64,000 nt of DNA from Bryopsis sp. KO-2023 (Eukaryota > Chlorophyta > Ulvophyceae > Bryopsidales > Bryopsidaceae). The notes below the pieces were generated by a model. The model had not been told where the DNA came from and ran no database searches. It saw only the letters and a program-made list of their open reading frames with translations. Of the stretch, positions 24,822 to 39,300 are shown piece by piece; the stretch's first letter is position 1; each line of letters opens with the position of its first letter. Where the stretch lies: the NCBI GenBank assembly GCA_030272585.1, contig BSYQ01000006.1, positions 4,799,001 through 4,863,000 on the forward strand, written 5' to 3'. Both the position numbers and the translations under genes were made by a program.

Positions 24822-27800
24822 TCACGTATATAACTGTTCTTTCTGGACTTCTCCCAATTCGTCGTGTAAATCCATCACTGAGTTGTGCAGATAAAAGACG
24901 TCTTGGCTCAAAATCGCCCCGATCGCATCCGAATGCAACGATCGATGGTTGACCGCCTTCAGCACCTTGTTCTTGACATCGTAAATCCATTCTTCGTCCG
25001 GAGGAAGAGCAATATACCGCCCCTCTTCTTCATCGTCGCTTCGATTGATGCTCTTTTTTTCCGAAAAAAAAAAAAAAAAAGCACAAAAAGAAAATAATTA
25101 AAAAACGAAACAAGGAAATCAAAATGGGATGCTAAGCAAATAAATGAAAAATAAAAATAAAAAAACATTTCATACTCATTTCTTTTCTCCCCTTGGAAGT
25201 GAAAAAAAAACCTGATTTTCTAGTTTCTATTTATATTTTTAGTGAAATCAACTGACAATGGCACAAGCATGTCGACCACATATGTATGCACCTCATGATT
25301 TCCCATTTCCAAATTTCATCGAAATATGAGTCATACATTTAAAACCCCCACTCACCAGCACCCGATTGCATGTTCTGTACGTATCCGCAACCGCTTCATT
25401 GAGAGCCTCGAAAATGCACCTATCGAAAATCGACTGGTCCTTGTTCGACTTCCTGGCCAACTGGATGTCGACGAATACTTTCCAAGGCACCGGTGCCGTG
25501 AACGCCGACGAAAAATCGGGGGTGTTGCTCTGAAAGGTCCTCATCACTTCCTCCACAAATTCTTCTATGTAATCGGAGTCCGTTCGGGTCGACAGCTCCC
25601 TGGACGAAACGCTCTCCCTGTTGCTCTCTTGGGCAGCCAGAAGTTCCTCCGATTCAGCATCCATGTTGTTGTTGTTGTTGCCGTTACTGCTGTTGATATT
25701 GTTTTCATTAGTGATGATGTGGTTGTTGTTGTTGCTGCTGCTGCTGTTGTTGATATTCGTGTCTGCTGTCGGGCAATCTTCGACCTCGTGGATGTCGAAA
25801 TCCAACCTCCAAGTTCGGGGGGACATGTCCAACTTGGCGCTCTCGAATTCCTCGCCCTCCGCCACGTTTCCTGTGGCTTGCACCGCCTGATCGTTTTTTT
25901 TTTTTTTTTTTGTTGGGAGGATGGGGGGGGAAAGCAAAAATAGAAATAAAAACACTCGTTATGTATGCAAGATCATCATTGATTTCTACGTAAATTTAGG
26001 GGGAACACATGCATATGAGTCGCACCGATTTTCAAAGGAGGGGTCCCTCGGCAACTCTATTTTGGATGTTAGCTGATCCATATATTTTGGTTTGGTGACA
26101 GCCAATCATTCTCCAGGGAAACGGCTAGGTGTTAGGTATTTTGATGCCGACTTTTTATTTCAGTTTTTTCCAGATGCAAATGAGCATGGGAACAGATTTT
26201 GTACTGTAATTCCACTAATGATCTATGATCCACGTAAATGCAATTGCACTTCATGCTCCAAAAGATTTATAAAAAAAAAAGAAGAGGAAAACCCTAAAAA
26301 GTACCTCCTCTTGCAAAATACTTTCGAGCTCCATCAAAACCTGTTGGTCATCCTGCTCATAGTCAGCATCACGTGGATTCGACGTTTCATTGTCCTCCTC
26401 TGCCACCTCATCGCTCATTATCATCGACAGGGATGCCCCATCCCTTTGGATGCGGGCCGCCATGTAGTCAGACATATAATCACCACACTCTTTTACCTTT
26501 CCCAAACACACACAAAAAAAAAGACTCAAAAATGGAATAATTGATAAGAAACATGAATATAAAATGATCAAACATTAATGAATTGAATAAAAAAAATCAC
26601 GAAATTGAAAAAATTCAGGAAAAAAATAACAGTGAGTAAAAAAAAAAAAAAAATCTGGATTGCAACATTATTTTTTTTTAATAAAGTTTTTCCTTTTTTT
26701 TAACACAAAAAAAAAGGAATGTAGTCAAAAAATGAAATTATATTTTGCATTGCTGTTCACCTGATCATCATGCATTCTCATCATCATCTGCATAGATCGC
26801 TCCTCCAAGGAGAGCTCACCATCATCATCGTCGAATTCATCCTCAGCGTGCATCCAGCTCATTTGCCGCTCATTGCCCTGGGACGGCAAAACCACCTCTG
26901 ATCCAGCAGCAGGTGCATCAGCTCGCCTCTGTCCAACACAATATTTATTTCAAAAAAATAGAGCGACTTGATAGGAAAAGCGAGGTAAGCGGACAATGAA
27001 TTCAGGGTTTCCCCAGCAACTGTCGAAAACAATATAGCATGAATTCACATGGTCAAATATATACATATACAATATCCAAGTAGTTTTTAATTTCATTGAT
27101 CGTATGCCCACTCACATTGATCACCATCCCATTGTTGCTATGAGCAGCCGTGAATGAACTGGATGGAATAACATCTTCGACATTCGAACCATCTTCCTCG
27201 ATGACCTCCCTGCTTTCATCTCCTCCTCCAGCTCTCGGGCCCCCGTTGAAAGCAGACAAATCGAACTCACGAAAACTATGCACCATATCCTCCTCCTCCT
27301 CCTCTTCGTCCATGTCCATGTCCATGTCATTGCTTTCCTCCCCAATTGGTGCTGGTTGAACATATCCAGCACCGCTGATCATCACGGCCCCCTCCCCCTC
27401 TTTCTCAGAGTCGGATAGCTCCAGGGCTGCCGTATTGACCGGGGAACCAGCGCAAACATCGTCATGACTCATCTCCGTGGTATCCATTCCCCAGCCGCCC
27501 TCTTCTCCTGCATCTTGATCCTGCGTGGAGCTCGTCCCTCTGCTAACCTCGTGCGAATGGTTTCCACCACCCTGAGCTCCACCTCCCTGACGACCTCTTG
27601 GGGTGTCCAAGTCGACAGCCCCCGCGTTCATGCCCTTCTCCAAAGAATCCGCTTCTTCCGAATGAAGAGCATCCCTGTCCCTCTGCTGATTTCTTGGCAT
27701 TTCATCACGATTTGCTGGCTCCTCCCTCCTGCCCTCCACCACAACTCCACCCTCCTGCACACTCCTCTCCGTCTCTACAAGCATTTCCCTCGGCTGACTC

Positions 27801-30709
27801 TGTTGCTCATCAGCGACCAGCTCATTGTCAGAGTCTGCCTCGCCGCTGGATTGCACCTCCGGCTCCTGGGCTTCGAATTTTTCCACCGATCGATTCTCGG
27901 CGTTTTCGATGTGGTTCGCTTTCGTGTCATTGTCTCCGTCGAGCGGCGTGATTTTGTCCAGGGAAGCCAGCAGGCTTCTCGCATTGCGGAGGTAGCCCCC
28001 CAAGGCACTCATTTCTTTGAGAAGCACCCGCTCTTCTGTCTGCAGTTCCAGCATCCTAGCCTCCGACCTCATTGCAGCGACTGACTTTCTCAGCTCCTGG
28101 GACAAAGACGTCATCCACTGAGGCAAGCCATTTGCCCATATATAGATTCATGAATTAACAAGCGTCAGCACCCCAGCCACAAGTTTGTTGAGTAACGACC
28201 CCTGTTTCGTTTGGTGTGTTTCATAAAGAGTCCCTTGTCGACCATCCACTGAAAGTGACTGGCCCAAACAAAAATCTATATGTCAATAATCGGATTTTTA
28301 CTGTTATTTCAAGCCAGGTAGGGGATTTAGAGGACTGAATGCTTTTTTTGAACTCGTTTCTCTCTCTCTCTCCCCCCCCCCAAAAAAAAACAAAATAATA
28401 ATGATAATAAATAAATAATTAATAATTAAATGAATAAATAAATAAAGGATCATAAAATTTCCAATGTTTGTGTACCTCCACTCGCCGCTGCATTTCTGCT
28501 TCTTCCGGGTTGTCGGCAGCAGGTTCATCCTCGCCCTAGATATTTCAAAACAAAACAAAAGTCATGAACAACCGATATTTCAAAAGCCTTTATAGCAGCT
28601 AAAACAATAAATTCGCGTTTAATTTTTGAAACACAAACCGATAAATTTTTACAAAATTTAAATAATTCTAAAAACAGCTCAAAACTGCCAACTTGTTTCA
28701 ATTCACAAGGAGCTCCTGACACAAGACATAGCCAGGAAAGAGCCCCCAATTAAAAAAAAACGAAGCTTAAATCTGATCGGATGTAAACTATGGGGAGTAA
28801 GAACCCCCCTCCCCCCCCCAAAAAAAACAAAAAACAAAAAAAAATAGAATTCATGTTACCTTTCTCAGAGACTGGCCAGAGTACAACTGCTGGGCTTCCC
28901 TGGCAACATCGCCACCGCCCAGTGGTTGCGAAACGATTGCAGAATCGCCACCTTCTTGCCCTGTGCCCACGCTCCGCCAGGGTGCTTCCGTTTGAACCTG
29001 TTTCTCCACTTTGAGGCATTCACTTTTGGAAAATGCACCGCCTTTTTCCCACAAGAAGGAAACCACAACACCAGAAAAAAGAATAAGCAACATGCTATGC
29101 AATAACATAATATAACAATGCAAAATATTTGTAAAAATACTTGAATACATATGTATTATATATAATTTATTTCAAAGTCAGAAAGGTACTGACAGACAAG
29201 AATATCCGGAACGCCCCCAATAACATTCATCCTGCCACAAATCCGAACGCAATAGATCAATCACCACCGGACCCCATCCATAACAACTCCTTGAAGCCAA
29301 AAAAAACAAAACAATAACAATAACTTGTTATTTTTGATTCAATCAAAGACATGAGCATCAGCATGCGTTACCCCGTGTTATCTATCAAATGTTGTGTTCG
29401 TTTTCCTAGGCACACCATCATCTTTTCCCCTTTTTTTTTTTTGAGAAGACACTTTCTTTGGATTGCGAAGTTCCCTTTCCCCACCTCCTTTTTCTTTTCT
29501 GGAACTTCTTGGGGGCATACCGATTTCCACACTCGTCTGTACACCTCTGTCGACACGGTCCGCAACTCCAGAAATGGCTTCGGAGATGCATGTGGACGAC
29601 ATGAAAAGCGGATTGACCGGGTCCTGGCCGCTGACAGGGCTCCCCTGCGAATCCCTGGACACGTCGGAGCGGTACATCGAAGAGCAGCGGACCCAATCGT
29701 GCAGCCTGACCTCATGGTCGTCGCCATCCAAATAAGCAGCAGCCCTCTGTGACAATGCCGTTTTTATTTTAACCAAAGATAAGTACAAGCCAAAACAAAA
29801 ATATGGGACGACCCCCCCCCCCCCTCCCGGGAACAATAACTGTGATTCAAGGCCTGTATGAACAACAATTCAGGATCCCTCCCCAAAACAAACACGCACA
29901 TGCAATAAAACCCCTCAAACAAATGGTACATACCACCTTGACTAGCAGGGTAGACATGGGAACTTTTCACTATAAGAATTTCAGTCCTTTGTGCCAATTT
30001 ATGTTGTTCAATCCATTCAATTGTTCGGGAGCGAAGCTTGGAAAAGCATTCCACTCACTCTTTTCGACATGTATCCAGCATCTCTGTGGCAGGCAATGTT
30101 TTCCGGGATGGATTCAGTGTACAGAGCCCCTCCAGCACTCAGCGACCTCCTGAGGTTTTTCTGCTGGTGTTGCTGCTGTTGCTGTGATGTTGATTTTGAC
30201 CTCGTGCCTGGCCCAAATAAATAAAAAAAATAAACTCAACAGGAGCAACAAATTTATATAAACAGAAAACAAAATTTACATGGAAATGGACATCACTCAT
30301 TTGTACAGTGGGCTTGCAAGACGTTTTCAAACAAAAAAATGTCAGCTATGTCGAACAAATTCCAGAGAAGCATTTAATTACTTATTATTAATAATCTTAT
30401 TATTCTATTCTATTTTTTTTATTTTTTTATTTTTTATTTTTTGGGGGGGGAAATATAAAACTGTGGGCAGCCAGGACCTGAGTTCTCATCAGTATTACCC
30501 AATAGAAACTTTCAAGAATTTCTCAGCATCCACCAAATGGCAGCTGCAGCCTGACACTATTTGAGACGGTGATTTTCCAATTCTTCTTTTTTTTTCCCCA
30601 CAGTTCTGCTTGCCTTGTTTTTTTCGATTCCTTTCGCTTGCACGCATTCCATAGGCACGAGCCAACTCCAATCGACTCATGGCTTGCTCCAGCTGCTGTG
30701 ATGAAGAGC
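24822..30709 (-). CDS. Acidic low-complexity protein with possible DUF4378/TRM-like C-terminus (5' end incomplete)
   Basis: Exons from the 5' side: one starting at 30695 with an uncertain end, then 30207-30059, 29746-29521, 29041-28860, 28535-28476, 28117-27116, 26928-26761, 26496-26305, 25886-25356 and 25052-24822. From 30207 on, every junction keeps phase and gives about 913 residues. The first methionine was not found. The protein is rich in Glu, Asp, Gln, Ser and Asn, with MDMDMDEEEEEED and an Asn-rich tract near 25660-25760. The C-terminal 150 residues contain PVPWKVFVDIQLARK, DRCIFEALNEAV, then AIGAILSQDV and DLHDELGEV. This order resembles the DUF4378 domain of plant TRM/LONGIFOLIA-type microtubule-associated proteins (LLFDxVNEIL, then IL-x-DL). 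The similarity is from memory and moderate. A cytoskeletal role would follow if it holds. Confidence 0.6.
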
Positions 30710-33385
30710 GATGGTACCGACCCTTTCCAGCAAAAAAAATCCGATAACCACTTTAATTTATTTTTTTTCCAGTATTTTTACCATAATTTGTTTTCATGCT
30801 GAAACTGAATTTTACCCCCTCAAACAGCGGGTTAGGTTTTCGGCAATTACTCTTGGAACTCCGTAAAACTGATACATATGTGAATAAGCATGGTCCATAT
30901 CTGGATCACGTGCAGTTCAACTCGTGGGGTTTCAATTTTTCACCAGGAAGATTTTCTTAACTAGAAAAAAAGCTGGTCAGACATCAACGTTTTGAATGGC
31001 TGAATTCAATATGCCAAACTGCTGATATGCCTTTTATATGAATAAAATGGGGAGAATGGCACTCTATTTCGAGGTTCTAATTTTAAAGCTTTTTTAATTA
31101 AGTTATCCAGAAAACCTACCCATTCACCCACCCATTCACCCTCCCTTGTCACCTGCACAGCGGAATAAAAACTCCCACTGAAAATATGTGTTTGCTGAGC
31201 GACAGATCAGACAACGAACAGCACTGAAAGAATTCCGATCCCCCAACAAATCACAAGCGGGCCGCGCACATCGCGCCAGATATCCTTTTCTTAGTACATT
31301 ATATTTTTCGTCCGTCTGATCAGAAAATCCCACCCGCTTGTCAAGAAAACAGGGGCATTGATCGCGAACGGCGCGCGAAGACCTTTCACGTGCGTGTGTG
31401 AACGTGGAAAATACCGAACAGAAACTCCCACCATATCGCTTCGTTCGCCGTCGAAAGTTTGGTTTCTTCCGGAGCCCCTCCGGCTGGAAGACCGCATCCT
31501 GCAGTTGGATCTGTTGGAGCACCCAGACCCTCGCTGATTTGCCAACAGCAAATGTGCCCGCTCCAAGGCCACCCGCGCGCTGGCCGGGAGGCGTTGGTCT
31601 TCGTGGGGATAACCTAACGCGAGGAGTGAAATATGAGTGGCAAAAAAAAAACTATACCAGAGCAGCACCGTGAACGCCCCCCCCTCTCCCCTCCCACACA
31701 AAAAAAACTGTAATAACGTAACAGTTATAGTTACAGACCCACTTCGTAGAGTCTCCTATATTGAGCGCTCTTGGCTGCGGGAAAAGAAAAAGCAGCGCTC
31801 CTCTTTCGCAAAATGCCAGGAATACACCGTGTTGAATCTTTTTTCAAAAGACGAGGATAGGGTGGGAGAAAACAGCGTTAAAAATAAAAACTCAGCGGTC
31901 GGCCGACGTATGGATCAGACGCTTATAACGGCGCCGTTCATTTCCTCGAGACGATTCTTCAAGGCAACGTGCTATGCGAGTTTGAAGAAAATATCGGACA
32001 GGGGTGGTATACTCTTACAGAGATCTTCAGTCGAGGCAAACGAAATTCGCCTTGCTCCGCCGAACATCGCGAGACTATCCAGTTTTTCGTCCCTCGTTCG
32101 TTTTATGTTGCGTCGTAACTACAGGCTTTGATTTTGCTAACGCCCACCGCTGTCCCCCCTTCTTTTTTGTTTTACTGTTTTCTTTATCTATACGAGCGCT
32201 CTCCTGCAGAGGCGCTGCTGCCGTTAAAAAAAAAACGAACACCAAAAAACCAAAAAAAACGCACAAACAATCGCTAGCTTTTTTGCCACCTCCGCCCTAC
32301 TAACAACAAAAAAAAGAGTCTTCTTTTTTGTTTGCTTTTCGTTTCAACCCTTCTATAAAGAAATTTCCTCTAGAAACTAGCCCAGGCAGCTGCAACCAGT
32401 TCGCGCAGCGAATCCCAGAAGAAGAAAAAAAAAACAGTCGAGACAGTTTGCCGAGTATCGACCAATGCACTCGACGCCCAAAAAAAAAAAAGAGAAGCGG
32501 GCTGCGCGAACTTATCTTCTTTTTTTTTCCCGAAAGGTTTAAAGTTTTTTTGGGGGGGACTCAATCTGTCCATTCGTCCGGGCGAAACAGACACCAGAGC
32601 AGGCCCACAGGCTGGAGCGAACGGAATAAAAAAATACGGTTCGACGTTACGCGTGGCGAGAGACATGACGTGACGTCCCCTCCGAACAGCAAAAAAAACA
32701 CCACCGATAAAACCGACAGCTTTTCCCAAGGGGAAAAAAAGACACCACCACCAACACCCACCACTTGTTTTGAAATTTCACGCTGTTCTACTGCGGGAGC
32801 GTCCGGGTGTCCACCTCCACCTCCAAGCAGCCGAATCCAACTAGCCAAGGGGCGCCTTCGACAAACTCTCGTCGTTCCTGCTCCGATTGCTGCTTCCGTT
32901 CTATTTTCACCTGCATTCCACCGGTGTGTCGGTCGTCGCGCGATTCGCAGCTGTATTTCGCTTGGCGTTTCGGCATGTTTTCTCCCCGTGAAACAAATGT
33001 GGCGCATGCACGTTTGTTTTTGTTTATCATTCGTGATCCGTGGAATGACGAATGCTTCCTACTTGGATGAATCTTTCTTGACACTTGTTTTCTCCCTCTT
33101 GATTGGAGGAGTAGGTTTCCTTTCGTCGACCATCGCTGAAGCTGTTTTGGGTGGAGATCGTCAAGGGGGGGGAGAGGAGGGCAGCAGACTCGTAAATCGC
33201 AGAGGACGGGAAAAGGAAAGGAAATGAGTCATGCAATCAGCGCTGAGCCCGACCTGGGTGGAATGCACTGATGACTAATTGAGGCAAAAAAATTGCGGAA
33301 TGTAATGGCTGCGGGCTTCCGTGCAAGCCTTTTTCACTTCTTTTCCCCCAAACGCTCCCCACTTTCGCGAAGCTCCTCTCTCACG
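30710..33385. other. Intergenic between divergent genes; no confident exon
   Basis: This stretch separates the minus-strand acidic-protein gene from the plus-strand EF-Ts gene. From about 31140 to 33300 it is GC-richer, which suits promoters and 5' leaders. A minus-strand frame near 31500-31610 (contains VALERAHLLLANQ) could be the missing first exon of the acidic protein, but I cannot connect it. Long plus-strand frames at 31637-32131 and 32328-33227 are rich in runs and match nothing I know. Confidence 0.4.
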
Positions 33386-36300
33386 ATGCTTGTTTGCAGC
33401 CGGCACCACGTTTTCGCTACGGCGACTCAGGTGCGCACCTGGTTCAGGCCCCTTTCGAGGCCCCGTTGTTGAAATCTTCTGTTTGAAAGGAAAGTGTCGA
33501 CACGGACTCGCATCCTTTGTTGTTGTCTTGCACGGGCGCTTATTGAATTGTTTTCTTTTCTGGGTCAACTGCAGCGACCTCTCGCTTCGGCGCATCGTCC
33601 TCGCTTCGTCGCGGTCCGCGCTCAAACACCGTAAGTTGGCACCGCCCACCGCCCCACCAGACTCACCCCATTTCCCCCCACCCGTACAATTCCAAAAGCA
33701 AAACTGTTGGCACTATCCCCCCCAGCTCTACTTGGGTGTCCCCCCCTCCGCCCAAATAAACACCGCATCTTTCCGCAGGAAATTTTCTAATATCGAAAGG
33801 TTCCTGCACAGTAAGATAATCGGCGGGCTAAACTAAACCCGTCACAACTTCATCAAAGCGGCCGTAGGAGGCTGAACACGCCCGTCTGACTCAACTTTTT
33901 CCCCTTCGCTGCGCAGAAACGGCGGCCGTGGGCTCGCTTCCCGTGCGCCATGTTTCGTGGCTTCGAGACTAGGTCTTCGAGTTAGCCACCCCTCTTTGTT
34001 GGTGTGCAATGCCGACTCGGCGACGGCTGAGACGGAGGCTTCCCCCACCCCGGAAAAGAAAGAGACCCCTTTGACGTATGCCGACCTTGCCATTGGAGAG
34101 ACGTACAAGGGAGTCGTGGTGAGTATTTTATTTTTTTGGTTTTGCTGTAACGGGAGTATTTGTTTTGTAATTTTGTTTTTACTCCAGGGTGGGGAGAATA
34201 CAGTCAGTCAGATGTTGGTTCTTCTAATCATGATTTTTCCAGGAAAGTTTTCCCAAGTCTTTTTCCAATTAAAGGAAATAAGCTGATAATATTTTCTACA
34301 ATCTTGAAAATGAGTGCAGCACTTCTCACAGAAATGTTTTGAACAAAAAAAAAAAGGCGCATATACAAATGTGTGCAGTCAAGAATTGACAAGCACTGCA
34401 ATTTTCTTCTTGGGAAAATGAAATGTTTTCTTAACGAAAAAAGAAAACATGAGAATATGGGAAAGCTGTTTGTCTCAACTCATGGCTGTGGTTGACCTGT
34501 GGGGGATCTTGAGAGAAGTTGTGTGTTGGGGTTGCATTTTTGACAGAGGGGTGTGGCCAAGTTCGGAATCTTCGTTGATTTCGGTGCGGAGACCCAGGCC
34601 ATGATCCACATTTCAGAGCTCACGGTATGTCATAGGCTCACCCTCTTAAATGGCGTTTTCGATGTTCTCATTTCAATCTTCCCTGTCGATTTCTTGGTGG
34701 TGTTAAGATCAAAAAGTCGCCTCTCCACTATGGAAATGAGTGATATGCTGAAACAATAATAAACCGGTTCACCCCATCAAGGATTTTCATTTTGTGTAAG
34801 AAAATCCAGGGGCCATTCTTATTAAAGAAACAAACAACTTCCTAAACCCCATGCATCAAAGTTTCCAGATTTGAAGTGGTAATCTAAAGGACTCTCTTTC
34901 TAGTAGAAAATGTCAAAAACTCGCGTCTCCAAATTTGAATAGTTCTTTGATGCCAACATCAATGGTGCAACAAGGTGTCTCCACATTGATTTTTTTTCTT
35001 TGAATATAACATTTTTGTACAATTATTTGTGTGGAGGGGTGAAGATGGGCTCGAGATGTCAGTCCATCGATGCCGAGTTTATCAACCTCTGCCCTCGGTT
35101 TCTTCTTTCTCCGATTTGTTTTGACAATTTTCTCCTCTCGTTTTGAATTTGCAGGACAGCTTTGTCGAAGATACTTCCGAGGTCGCTTCTGTGGGTGACA
35201 AAGTTGAATTTCGCTTGATTGCGTTGGATCAGGAAAGGGCTCGAATTTCTGGAAGTATCAGACAAGTTGCAAACATCCCAGATGGTGGGTCGAGAATCCT
35301 CCTCCCCCACACACACCCAAAAAAGAAAAGAAAAATAAACAAACAGAAATTGTTTCTGTGATGTGTTTATCGAGGGACCAGTTTCGTGTGCATAGGATTG
35401 TGATGGTTTGAAATTCTGACACCAAACCTCCCACAAAGTCGAGATGAGGGGAGAAAACATGTTCGTTCAATGCGCTAGAGAGAAAATTCAGTGTTCAGGG
35501 GGGAGAATGGAAAGGAATCTTACCACGTCAACTAAACTTCCACTCTGAGATATTTTTGGTGTGCGATTGGAAATGAAGATTCTGAAGGCAAGACCCCCAC
35601 ATACACCAAAGTGGACCCCAGGCAGAGAACCGAGAGGAGAGGTCCACGCCGCCCACGCTCCAATGAGCCGATTCCATACAAGCCTGGTGATGAGGTTTCC
35701 GGAACTGTCGATGCCGTTCTGGTGTGGGGTGCTTTTGTGACTCTGCCCAAGGGGCGAGGATTGCTGCACATTTCTGAGTTGAACGATGTCAAGGAAAGTG
35801 GCTCTGCTGAGCTCCCCAGCGCTGCCGACTTCGTCTCGGAGGGGGATGACCTCACACTCAGGTGGGTAGCGATCAGACCTGCCTTTCCCCCCTATTACTT
35901 TTAAGAATTATTCACGTGGTTTAAGTGTCTTCTGTTGCTGCTCTTGGAAGTGTTTTTTGAAGTTTTTTTATGTTTATGTTCCAACTGACTTGGCTGCTGT
36001 GGTTCCGAACAGAGTGTTGTCTGTGGAGAACGGTAAAATCAGTCTGACTCAGAAGTCGGCTGAGGAAATCGAGGAGGAAAGGAAGTTTGCAAAGGGTGGA
36101 ATGAGTGCTGGGCCTGAGGAGCTTCCAGAATCCACATTCTCGATGCTGTTCAAGAATGCTGGCATCAAGCCGGCCATGTTCGATGCCATGCCAGAGGTGG
36201 GTAGGGAATAGACACACACAGCAATAATTTTCAAAGTCGGTTGATAATATAACTAAGAAACGCTAAAAGTGTTGTAAACATCTGCACATCGGTCCCCACA

Positions 36301-39300
36301 ATGTTTCGATGGGAAAATAGGATTCGTTTTCTTCCTTTTTTTTTTTTTTAAGGTTCAGTTTCTTGGATTGGTCGACAGGGTGCTTCCTTGTCCTATGATG
36401 AAGAGGATGCTGGGGAGGTGGCGGCTGAGACACCAGCTGTTGCTGAGGCAGAGCCCGTGGCTGTGCCCGAGCCAGTGGTTGAAGCTGTGCCCGAACCAGA
36501 ACCAGTGGCAGAACCTGTGGCTGAAGCTGAGCCAGAGCCTGTTGCTGAACCTGTACCGGAACCAGTGGCAGAGCCCGTCGCTGAGGCTGAGCCAGAGCCT
36601 GTCGTTGAACCTGTACCAGAACCAGTGGCAGAGCCCGTTGCTGAGGCTGAGCCAGAGCCTGTCGTTGAACCTGTGCCAGAACCAGTGGCAGAGCCTGTCG
36701 CTGAAGCTGAGCCAGAGCCTGTTGTTGAACCTGTGCCAGAACCAGTGGCAGAGCCTGTGGCCGAGGCTGAGCCAGAGCCTGTGGTTGAAGCTGCACCAGA
36801 AGCAGAACCAGTGGCAGAGCCCGTTGCTGAGGCTGAGCCAGAGTCTGTGGTTGAACCAGTACCAGAACCAGTGGTGGAGCCCGTGGCTGAAGCTGCTGAG
36901 CCTGTGGCAGAGACAACTGAACCCACCCCAACTCCGGCAAGCGGAACAGGTAATTAACTTCAAGGGTCTAATGCATATGAGACATTTCCTGTTCCCAAGT
37001 TGTTTTGGGATGAAAAGAGAATACAAGGCTGGGTAATTTAGCTGGCTTGTGCCGTCGGGGTGGGTGGATGTACTTTTGGCTTCCTGATAACGTATGAATT
37101 TGAGTAGCGAGTGGAACTAAAATGCAAGAGAGGCGTGAGTAGCTTTTCTTTTTTTTTTTGGTGAGTGTATCGGTCGAGATTTGCTGGGAAAAGACTGGAG
37201 TGAGAAAACTGTGGAAAGAAAATAGATATTTTGGAGTGTTAGATGGTGTTTATAAGGCTTGTATCCATCTTAAAGAATTTTTCAGATGCATGGAGCCTTT
37301 CGGTCCCTTTTTTTGTGAAGAGATTTTTTGTGTGGAGAGGTTTTTTTTTTGGGGGAGGGGAAATGTGCCCCTTTTTCTGATTGATTTCTTAATGCATTCG
37401 ACACCTTTGGGGTTGAAGATGTCAAAAATCTGATTATGACGAAATTTTGGCTGAGGAGAGGGGTGTTGAGAAGGAATATATCTACAAACATATTGTAATC
37501 TGAAAGGATATTCAGGCAAAATCGTTCAGAGATTCGTCCTGTCAATTTTTCTTTCTTATCTTGGAGGAATTCGAGATGCGCAATGTTTTGATTTCCAGAA
37601 AATTACTTGAAAAATAACAGATGGTCAAATTAATCCCCATACGAAAAAAACAGACAGAGAAAATGAAATGAAAATGAAAGCTAGTGGTGGAGATATGCAT
37701 TTTTGCACCGTGAAGCTACCTTTTACAAATCATATTTTCTTGGAAACAAAAAAAGAGGGACGAGAAAAAAAAACTGGAGTTGAGGCATTGCGGAAAAGAA
37801 ACCGACACGCCCTTTTTCTTGTTTTTTTTTTTTCTTTTTGCCGCCCCCAGCCATCACCGCCAAATTGGTCAAGCAGCTGCGAGACATCACCGGCGTCGGA
37901 ATGATGGACTGCAAGAAAGCCCTAACGGAGGCCAATGGAGACATTGCCGTCGCTGAGGCAGATCTCAAGAAGAAAGGAAAAATGACGGCTGCCAAGAAGG
38001 CTGGCCGAATTGCTGCCGAGGGCGCCATCGGGACCTACATCCACACTGGATCTCGCTTGGGAGTGATGGTGGAGCTGAACTGCGAAACCGATTTCGTCGC
38101 TAGGGGAGATCTGTTCAAGCAGCTGCTGGAGGACATCGCCATGCAGGTAATCAACACCGTCTTTGGGAGAAATTTAGAGGAGTGTACATTCCCACATTTG
38201 TACGGCCGATTTTTGGCGTTTGGAAGCGGAGTGTCTTCTTTGAGCATTTACCCAGGTTTGAGAAGGGGAAAAAAAAAAGATCCGAGTGGTTGAGAAATGA
38301 GGAATCCTGATGCCTACCTAATCGGGATCCAGCCCTCCCTCCATTGAATGTAGAAACTGGGTGTGAATTGCTTCGACTCTGTGTGCAGATCGCTGCCAGC
38401 ACCGATGTCGTGTGTGTATCTGTGGATGATTTCCCTGCTGAAGTGCTCGAAAATGAGAAGAGGATCGAGTTGGCCAAGGAGGATCTCCAGTCGAAGCCTG
38501 AGGCGATCAGGTACACAGCAACCCTCCACATTCACCAGATTTTATTTTTCCTGGCCAGTCACTGGTTGATCATCATCGAACTCTAACTCACTCCTCCGCG
38601 TGAAAAGCCGATTATCCAGGGAACCCTCCCACCCATCCATAGATTCAAACCTTTTCGCCTTTTTTTTTTCTCTGTCAGAAGACATTTTAACTGGACACAT
38701 CCCACGTTCTAATGAATATCGTTGCAACATCTGATATTCCAGCCTCCACATTAGCCAACAGGTCGAAATCATTCGAAAAAGGATTTGCTCGTGGGGAAAG
38801 CTGGGGTTCAGTAATACACCCGAGAAACAACCGTCACCTCTGTCTCGATCCGTTTCTTTTTTCTCGGTCGCTTCAATTAAACATATTTTTTGTTCAGGGA
38901 GAAAATGGTCACCGGCCGCCTCGAGAAAATGAAGAAAACCGCTGCCCTTTTGGAGCAGCCTTTCGTGAAAGATCAGGACAAGACCGTCCAGGACGTCATC
39001 ACCGATGCGATTTCCACCATCGGGGAAAACATCTCCATCCGAAGGTTCGAGAGGTACAATTTGGGAGAGGGTCTCGAAAAGCGATCCGACGATTTCGCCA
39101 GCGAAGTTGCTGAGCAGACGAAAAAGAAGGAGGAGAAGCCCGCTGAGCCCGAGAAAGAAGAAGAGGCTCCAAAGGCGGAAGCACCTGCTGAGGAGGAGGT
39201 CCCCGCCATCAAGGTGGGAAATTTACAGATCAAAACTTCACCTTTTTTGGGAATCCTTCATGTTTTTCTTTCTTTTTTTTGGGGGGGTGGGGAGGGTAAG

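Noticed and set aside
32328-33227. 299-codon plus-strand frame
   Set aside because: It runs through poly-A, poly-G and pyrimidine stretches. It has no domain-like pattern and ends shortly before the real EF-Ts start.
36355-37026. Leu/Pro/Gln-rich and Trp/Leu-rich minus-strand frames over the acidic repeat
   Set aside because: All six frames stay open through a 60-bp repeat. The plus frame joins in phase with the S1 and EF-Ts exons.
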